DNA of 64,000 nucleotides, taken from contig QEXW01000072.1 in the NCBI GenBank assembly GCA_003130845.1, forward strand, positions 31,413 through 95,412, read 5' to 3'. Positions 58,865 through 64,000 of this stretch are shown here, piece after piece. Source of the stretch: Anaerolineae bacterium. Lineage in GTDB: Bacteria > Chloroflexota > Anaerolineae > Anaerolineales > Villigracilaceae. The stretch's first letter is position 1; every line of letters begins with the position of its first letter. A program made the translations under genes and the position numbers. A model generated the notes under the pieces. That model was given only the letters and a program-made list of their open reading frames with translations, had not been told where the DNA came from and made no database searches.

Positions 58865-61158
58865 GCGTTCTCCTTGTGACGTGGCAAGCGCAGGCGAAAC
58901 GATGCGCCGTGGGGCGCGCCGCTTTCCAGCTCAACCGACCCGCCCAGGCGAGTCATCAGGGTTTTAACCCACCATAGGCCAAAGCCAAGTTTGCCGGGGC
59001 GCGAGGTAGCCCGCCCAGAAAAATTCAATTCAAAAATGCGTTCGGCCAGTTCGTGGGGGATGCCAGGGCCGTTGTCGCTCACGGTGATTTCGACCCAATC
59101 GGGGCCGGCCTGTCCGTGAATTTCGATGCGTCCCCGTCCGCGCATGGCATCGGCAGCGTTTTCGAGCAAGTTGGTGAAGACAAAGGTCAGGCTTTGTCCT
59201 CCTGCCATCACCAACGGCAGGCGCTCTAACCCTTCGATGTGCACTTCAATGCCCGGCGGTAAATTAGCTGCTTTGAGTGCTTCTGCGATGCGCGCTGCTA
59301 CATAGACCGGTTCTAGGCGGATGGGACGCAGGTGTGAAAGATTCTCCCGTACCGTTTGCATCGCCTCCATGGCGCAGCGTTCAATCTCGCTCAGGTTACG
59401 TGCCAAATATGGGTCATTTTCGACCAAAGAGGCACGTTTTTCTTGAATGCTTTGTACGCGCACGGGAATGGTGCCAACTTTGTTGTTGAGATGGTGTAAT
59501 AAGTTGGAAGCAATATCGCCTACGGCGGCAAAGGTTTCGGCCACCGAGCGCTGTTCTTGCGCGGCGCGTAAGGCTTGTTGATGGCTTTCGTTTTGCACTG
59601 CCAGAGCGGCATAGTGCGCCAGGAAGGTTAGTACTTTGCGGTCCCAATCTCGCCAAACGGGTTGTTCCATTTCGACAGGCGTTTTGGTTTCAGGCGTGGT
59701 ACTGTAAACGCCAAAGGCGCCCAGGGGTTGGCCTTCTTCTCCGGCCAAGAGTGGCACAATCAGTGCGCGTGTCCAGTGTTGGCTTTGGGCCAGGTCTCGC
59801 CGATGAAAGCGTGGGTCGGAACGTACATCATCGGTCATGATGGCTTCGCGGCTCAATACGGCTTGTCCGGTTAGGCTGTCTTCCAAGGGAATGCGCTCGC
59901 TGTGCACTCCCCCGGCCGAGGCTGCTAAGAGCAGTTCGTGTTCGCGGCGCAGCCAGAGCGCGCTGGAGGGGGCATTGAGTAGGTCGCAGGCGGCTTCAGC
60001 CAGATGTTCCAGGGCTTGGGCGCATGGTTGCGAAAAGATGCGTCGGGCGGCTTCTTCCACTGCGTTGAGCAAGCGCATTTCTTGAATGGCGGTTACGGCA
60101 TATACGGCCAGGGATTGTAGCATGTGGCGGTCGTCTTCATCGAAGGCGCCAGGTTCGGGACTTTCCAGGTTCAAAACGCCTTCTAACCGCCCTCCGGAGT
60201 CGAGCAGTGGCACGGCGAGTTCAGAGCGCATTTGCAAATCCGCATCTAACGGGTAGTACATCGCAGCCCAGGGTTCGGACTGTAAATCGTGAACGAGAAT
60301 GGGTTGGCGGTTGCGCGCGACGTACGCCATGATGCTGTTTGAATCGAGCGGCAAGGCTTCGATTTTGGGCCGAGTGAGTGCATCACCGGCATAAGCGCGG
60401 GTGACCAGGTTTTGACCGCTTTTATCCAGCAGACGAAATATGCCGTAATGGGCATCTGTTATTTCTAAGGCGAGTTGCAGGATGGCTTCTAGGGTTTCTT
60501 CCAGCCGCAGGCGGGAGGAGATGAGCATGCCGGCACGGCGTAAGCGGGTTAGTTCTTCTTCTTTGCGTGCCAAATTGCGCCGCATGGCTGCCAACCGTCG
60601 GGTGTGATAGATGGCCATGGCTGCTTGATGAACAAAATTTTCCAACATCAGCAGCTCGAGACGTGTGAAAGGGCGTGCTTCGCGCAAGTAGATGTAAAGC
60701 ACGCCAACCGCTTGCTCTGCCACAATTAACGGGAAACATCCGACCGCCCGCACACCACGTGCTGCATGGTAGGGGTGCACATCCAAATCGGTTTGCTCGT
60801 AAGAGACCAATCCGCGTCGCTGTTGAATCGCGCGTGTGCCAATCCCATTGGGGCGAGGAAAGTCATCTGCCACATCGCTCTGATTTCCATCTTGCTCTTG
60901 CAAGGGTAAGGGCGAAGCGGAAACTCGCGATTCGCGTTCGAAGGTGCCGCGTGCTTCATCGTAGGTGTAAATCACGGCGGAGGACCCTGGCACAACGCGA
61001 ATCGCGCTTTCGACAATCAGTTGCAGGCTATCGGCGCTGCTGATGACATCTTCTGAGCCAATGCGATTGATGGCATCGCTAATCTGATTCAGACTGGCAA
61101 GCGCTTCTAGCAGGCGGGCATCGGTTTCGCCAGGGGATAGGTTTTCTGATAGGTTCAT
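58861..61158 (-). CDS. GAF-domain sensor histidine kinase
   Basis: A 765-residue cytoplasmic kinase without transmembrane helices. It has three GAF-like blocks (about residues 20-190, 200-355 and 365-520), then the phospho-acceptor region DIASNLLHHLNNKVG, and a complete ATPase domain (LLENAADAM, VSDNGPGIP, GLWWVKTLM). Start choice: the ATG at 61185 overlaps a TATAAT box, so the ATG at 61158 (MNLSENLSPG) is preferred. It pairs with the double-receiver regulator; the signal is unknown, but glnA and an ammonium transporter follow upstream. Confidence 0.85.
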   Translation of the reverse strand: MNLSENLSPGETDARLLEALASLNQISDAINRIGSEDVISSADSLQLIVESAIRVVPGSSAVIYTYDEARGTFERESRVSASPLPLQEQDGNQSDVADDFPRPNGIGTRAIQQRRGLVSYEQTDLDVHPYHAARGVRAVGCFPLIVAEQAVGVLYIYLREARPFTRLELLMLENFVHQAAMAIYHTRRLAAMRRNLARKEEELTRLRRAGMLISSRLRLEETLEAILQLALEITDAHYGIFRLLDKSGQNLVTRAYAGDALTRPKIEALPLDSNSIMAYVARNRQPILVHDLQSEPWAAMYYPLDADLQMRSELAVPLLDSGGRLEGVLNLESPEPGAFDEDDRHMLQSLAVYAVTAIQEMRLLNAVEEAARRIFSQPCAQALEHLAEAACDLLNAPSSALWLRREHELLLAASAGGVHSERIPLEDSLTGQAVLSREAIMTDDVRSDPRFHRRDLAQSQHWTRALIVPLLAGEEGQPLGAFGVYSTTPETKTPVEMEQPVWRDWDRKVLTFLAHYAALAVQNESHQQALRAAQEQRSVAETFAAVGDIASNLLHHLNNKVGTIPVRVQSIQEKRASLVENDPYLARNLSEIERCAMEAMQTVRENLSHLRPIRLEPVYVAARIAEALKAANLPPGIEVHIEGLERLPLVMAGGQSLTFVFTNLLENAADAMRGRGRIEIHGQAGPDWVEITVSDNGPGIPHELAERIFELNFSGRATSRPGKLGFGLWWVKTLMTRLGGSVELESGAPHGASFRLRLPRHKENA

Positions 61159-61183
61159 GAGGTAATTCCGGGTGTTTTTTGCC

Positions 61184-61189
61184 ATTATA
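61184..61189 (-). promoter_or_regulatory. -10 box of the sensor kinase operon
   Basis: TATAAT on the minus strand overlaps the in-frame ATG at 61185. A transcript starting near 61177 leaves about 19 bases before the ATG at 61158. Confidence 0.45.
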
Positions 61190-61229
61190 AACCGGCGATG
61201 AACCAGAGTAGCAAATGCGTAGAAATTTT

Positions 61230-61286
61230 GACCGCCGACCGCTGACGGCAGGCCAGGAGGTCGGCGGTCAGTTGTCGGCGGTCAGG
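61230..61286. repeat. Heptamer-based inverted repeat between the kinase and glnA genes
   Basis: GACCGCCGACC (61230-61240) and GGTCGGCGGTC (61259-61269) are perfect inverted arms. Both arms are built of seven-base words (GACCGCC, GACCGCT; GGTCGGC, GGTCAGT, TGTCGGC, GGTCAGG). It could act as the transcription end of glnA or be a mobile short repeat. Confidence 0.75.
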
Positions 61287-61320
61287 AAAAAGGAGAAGCG
61301 CCAGGATACTCGCGTGGGGT

Positions 61321-62733
61321 TTACACGTCAAAGTATAGGATAAACTCGTAGGGTGTGGGGCGCAGTCGGACCGGGTCTACTTCCATGGTGCGTTTATATT
61401 CGATGTAGGCTTCTAGCAATTCGGTCGTGAAGACATCACCCTTGAGCAAGAACTCGTGGTCGGCTTCCAGCGCATCTAGCACTTCGGCCAACGAACCGGG
61501 CACCTGCTTGATGAGTTTGGCTTCTTCCGCAGGCAGGTCGTACAGGTCTTTGTCCTGCGGGCTGCCGGGGTCAATGCGGTTTTGAATGCCATCCAAGCCG
61601 GCCATCAAAATCGCAGCGAAGCATAAATACGGGTTGCTGGAGGGGTCCGGAGCGCGAAATTCGACCCGTTTGGCCTTGCTGCTCTTGGTAACCGGGATAC
61701 GGCAAATGGCCGAGCGGTTGCGCTGCGAGTACGCCAGGTTCACAGGAGCCTCGAAGCCCGGTACCAAGCGGCGGTACGAGTTTGTCGAGGGCGAAGTGAG
61801 CGCCAGCAGCGCCGGAGCATGTTTGAGCAGGCCGCCAATGTAATAGCGGGCTGTTTCTGACAGGCCAGCATAGCCGGATGGATCGTAGAAGACGTTGGTA
61901 TCACCCTTCCACAGGGAGGAGTGAACATGCATACCAGAACCGTTATCGCCAAAGAGCGGTTTGGGCATGAAGGTAACGGTTTTGCCGTTTTGGCGCGCCA
62001 CGTTCTTGGCGATGTATTTGTAGGTCAGCAATTGGTCAGCCATGCGGGTTAAGGTGGTGAAGCGCATACCCAATTCGGCCTGACCCGCTGTGGCAACTTC
62101 GTGGTGATGCACTTCCATCGGCACACCGGCGGCTTCCAGCGCCATCACAATTTTGGAACGCACCTCGCTCAGGGTATCGGCGGGCGGCACCGGGAAATAC
62201 CCGCGCTTGGGTTGAATTTGTCCGCCAAAGTTCTGCCGGTCGGCGCGGCCACTGTTCCACCAGCCTTCTTCGCTATCAATGTAATAGAACGATTCGTGCG
62301 TGCTGCTGCCGTAGCGCACATTATCAAAGATGAAGAACTCTGCTTCCGGGCCGAAGTAAGCGGTATCGGCGATGCCGGTCTGCTTGAGATAGGCCTCTGC
62401 CTTGCGCGCTACATAGCGAGGGTCACGGCCATACGGCTGGAGCGTGATCGGGTCGTATACATCGCAGGTGACCACCAGTGTTGGGATGTTTGCCACCGGG
62501 TCAATGAAAACGGTTTCGGGGTCTGGCTTCAGGAGCATGTCGGATTCATGGATTTCCTGAAACCCGCGAATGGATGAACCATCAAACGGGATGCCTTCCT
62601 CGAAAAACTCTGCTGTAAAGCGCCTGACCGGAATGGTGAAATGCTGCCATTGCCCGGGCAGGTCGGTGAAGCGGATATCCACCATTTTGACGCTCTTGGC
62701 TAGTTCGAGCGCATCTGCAACTGTTTTCGCCAT
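61321..62733 (-). CDS. glnA: Glutamine synthetase type I
   Basis: A 470-residue enzyme that makes glutamine from glutamate, ammonia and ATP. Signatures are the N-terminal [16 protein letters not shown], the metal-binding [23 protein letters not shown] and the C-terminal [26 protein letters not shown] contains the tyrosine that is adenylylated in GSI-beta enzymes, so that control may be present. It has a strong promoter and two palindromic operators upstream, and the ammonium transporter gene precedes it. Confidence 0.96.
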   Translation of the reverse strand: MAKTVADALELAKSVKMVDIRFTDLPGQWQHFTIPVRRFTAEFFEEGIPFDGSSIRGFQEIHESDMLLKPDPETVFIDPVANIPTLVVTCDVYDPITLQPYGRDPRYVARKAEAYLKQTGIADTAYFGPEAEFFIFDNVRYGSSTHESFYYIDSEEGWWNSGRADRQNFGGQIQPKRGYFPVPPADTLSEVRSKIVMALEAAGVPMEVHHHEVATAGQAELGMRFTTLTRMADQLLTYKYIAKNVARQNGKTVTFMPKPLFGDNGSGMHVHSSLWKGDTNVFYDPSGYAGLSETARYYIGGLLKHAPALLALTSPSTNSYRRLVPGFEAPVNLAYSQRNRSAICRIPVTKSSKAKRVEFRAPDPSSNPYLCFAAILMAGLDGIQNRIDPGSPQDKDLYDLPAEEAKLIKQVPGSLAEVLDALEADHEFLLKGDVFTTELLEAYIEYKRTMEVDPVRLRPTPYEFILYFDV

Positions 62734-62783
62734 AGTTCTCTCTCCTGGAGTGGAATGGATTGCTTTTTACAATTTCGAGGTTG

Positions 62784-62812
62784 ATTATAGGGGTGGGATA
62801 AGGAGGCGTCCA
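62784..62812 (-). promoter_or_regulatory. glnA promoter
   Basis: TGGACG (62812-62807) and a perfect TATAAT (62789-62784) on the minus strand with a 17-base spacer. The transcript would begin near 62777, with AGGAGAG at the ribosome site before 62733. Confidence 0.7.
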
Positions 62813-62813
62813 T

Positions 62814-62827
62814 TACCCAAATGGGTA
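62814..62827. promoter_or_regulatory. Palindromic operator 1 beside the glnA promoter
   Basis: TACCCA-AA-TGGGTA, perfect six-base arms. It abuts the -35 hexamer (one base away). Confidence 0.65.
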
Positions 62828-62835
62828 TTTTTGTG

Positions 62836-62847
62836 ACCCAAATGGGT
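62836..62847. promoter_or_regulatory. Palindromic operator 2 beside the glnA promoter
   Basis: ACCCA-AA-TGGGT, centre 21 bases (two helical turns) from operator 1. Both copies belong to the direct repeat ACCCAAATGGGTATTT. Confidence 0.65.
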
Positions 62848-62856
62848 ATTTGGCGC

Positions 62857-62887
62857 AAAAAACTCCCCTCTCGATAGAGAGGGGAGT
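62857..62887 (-). terminator. Terminator of the ammonium transporter gene
   Basis: On the minus strand ACTCCCCTCTC and GAGAGGGGAGT make a perfect 11-bp stem with a four-base loop and run into TTTTT. It separates amtB from glnA transcription. An imperfect second hairpin lies between it and the amtB stop (about 62910-62945). Confidence 0.85.
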
Positions 62888-62946
62888 CAGCGGAAGGGGG
62901 AGGAATGTCCCTGAGCAATCCACCTTTCACCGGAGAGGGTGGTTTG

Positions 62947-64000
62947 CTAGTCGGCGCCAGCCGGGGAGCTGACTGCATCGCCAGGGTAGGCTTCTGCGCC
63001 GTGTTCTTGGAAGTCCAGACCTTTGAACTCCTCTTCGCGAGAAATGCGCAGTCCTACGAACTTCTTGAGCAAGATGAAGAATAGCACGTAGCCGGTCACT
63101 ACACACCATACGCCTACAACCAGCACGCCGATGAGCTGAGCCAGGAATTGTCCAAAGTCGCCGGCGATTAGGCCGGTCACGCCGCCTTCGGTAGCGAAGA
63201 TGCCAACTGCTAACGTTCCCCAAATTCCGTTCATCAGGTGAACCGGTACGGCGGAGACGGGGTCATCAATTTTCAATTTTTCAAGCAAAATGGCGCCATA
63301 TACGACCACTACACCACTGATTGCGCCAATCACGATTGAAGCGGCCGGGGTGACAAAGGCACAGGGTGCGGTAATCGCTACTAAGCCGGCCAGCGCGCCG
63401 TTTAAGGTGTTACCCAAATCGGGCTTGCGGGTTACAAAGGCCCAGGCCACAATCATCGCCACCAAGGCGCCTGCCGCTGCTGCCAGGTTGGTATTGACAG
63501 CCACCAGCGCGACTGCATCCGCGTTGCCGCCATGAATAGCCAGCTGGCTGCCCGGATTGAAGCCGAACCAACCCATCCAAAGGATGAACACACCGAGCGT
63601 TGCCATTGAGATGGAGTGCCCTGGGATGGCCCGTGGGGTGCCATCTTTTGTGAAGCGCCCGATGCGAGGCCCAAGCGCTAGTGTGCCTAGCAGTGCCAGC
63701 CACCCGCCCACACTGTGAACAACGGTTGAGCCGGCAAAATCCTTGAAACCTGCTCCAAACGGCAGAGTTGCCAGCCAGCCACCACCCCACATCCAGTGTC
63801 CGGCAATGGGGTAAATCACAGTGCTAATGACTGCGCTGTAGATTAGATAAGCCACGAAGCGTGTGCGCTCCGACATGGCGCCTGAGACGATGGTGGCGGC
63901 TGTTCCGGCAAAGACCAGCTGGAAGAACCAGAAAGCCATCACCGGCAAGCCGGCCACATCTTCTCCGCCACTCAGGAAGAAGCCGCTTGTGCCAATCCAT
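62947..64000 (-). CDS. amtB: Ammonium transporter (5' end outside window)
   Basis: At least 351 residues of an Amt-family channel. The twin pore histidines are in DFAGSTVVHSVGGW and VPVHLMNGIWGTLAVG, and LGVFILWMGWFGFNPGSQ and AITAPCAFVTPAASIVIG are family signatures. The frame is open to the right edge (residues before GEDVAGLPVMAFWFFQL continue to 64000), so the start is missing. It faces the same way as glnA but ends in its own terminator. The usual glnK partner is not seen in the window. Confidence 0.95.
   Translation of the reverse strand, partial: WIGTSGFFLSGGEDVAGLPVMAFWFFQLVFAGTAATIVSGAMSERTRFVAYLIYSAVISTVIYPIAGHWMWGGGWLATLPFGAGFKDFAGSTVVHSVGGWLALLGTLALGPRIGRFTKDGTPRAIPGHSISMATLGVFILWMGWFGFNPGSQLAIHGGNADAVALVAVNTNLAAAAGALVAMIVAWAFVTRKPDLGNTLNGALAGLVAITAPCAFVTPAASIVIGAISGVVVVYGAILLEKLKIDDPVSAVPVHLMNGIWGTLAVGIFATEGGVTGLIAGDFGQFLAQLIGVLVVGVWCVVTGYVLFFILLKKFVGLRISREEEFKGLDFQEHGAEAYPGDAVSSPAGAD

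Overview
The window looks like a chromosomal segment of a Chloroflexota bacterium, most likely Anaerolineae-like. This is inferred from gene content: a GldA/GldF/GldG plus DUF4340 ABC cluster, an FMN-riboswitch-controlled RibXY-type ABC transporter (a type described from Chloroflexi), a TtuB/TtuA-like tRNA thiolation pair, a two-fold protein disulfide oxidoreductase, and many GT-C type membrane proteins. No rRNA or tRNA gene, CRISPR array, transposase or prophage was seen. The TtuA/TtuB pair and the disulfide oxidoreductase are common in thermophiles, which is a hint only.

Layout. 1-5.2 kb: partial UPF0173-type hydrolase, CASTOR/POLLUX-like channel, sulfur carrier plus tRNA thiolase, methyltransferase, queuosine-precursor transporter. 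5.3-9 kb: a cyclic-nucleotide-binding/NifU fusion with a likely internal second gene, then an ECF sigma/zinc anti-sigma pair followed by disulfide oxidoreductase, TlpA/ResA-like and OsmC genes (a thiol-redox set). 9-15.3 kb: methyltransferase, dnaN with tandem terminators, a PEP/pyruvate-binding protein, an FHA-GAF-adenylate cyclase, ferredoxin. 15.3-18.3 kb: FMN riboswitch, two tandem terminators and a three-gene ABC importer. 18.3-23.9 kb: three multi-pass membrane proteins of glycosyltransferase type. 23.9-29.2 kb: rpoD and the Gld-like ABC operon. 29.4-32.3 kb: ruvB, DUF2905, alpha/beta hydrolase, FAH-family hydrolase, several with apparently leaderless promoters.

32.5-39.95 kb is a G+C-rich five-gene minus-strand operon: SWIM zinc finger, DUF5691, MoxR AAA+, DUF5682 and vWA. 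It resembles the uncharacterised E. coli yehLMPQ set. The DUF5682 gene carries a heptanucleotide array abutting its start codon and an octanucleotide array inside its reading frame.

41.3-53.9 kb is a glycerol and dihydroxyacetone island on the minus strand: DhaR-like regulator, a pair of 25-bp operator-like repeats, GlpF, DhaK, DhaL, GlpK, a terminator, then a small membrane protein, a methyltransferase, a GlpA-like FAD dehydrogenase directly joined to SdhB-, SdhC- and SdhD-like subunits, and a DhaM-HPr-EI fusion. Glycerol would enter by GlpF and be phosphorylated by GlpK. Glycerol 3-phosphate would be oxidised by what looks like a GlpA head on a succinate-dehydrogenase-type electron-transfer arm and membrane anchor. 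Dihydroxyacetone would be phosphorylated by DhaKL with phosphate passed from PEP through the fused DhaM. The GlpA-SdhBCD arrangement is the strongest candidate for an undescribed system in this window.

54-64 kb: a NERD-like protein, fabF and plsX, an ICMT-like methyltransferase, a double-receiver response regulator with a GAF sensor kinase, glnA with a clear promoter and two adjoining palindromic operators, and a partial ammonium transporter cut by the right edge.
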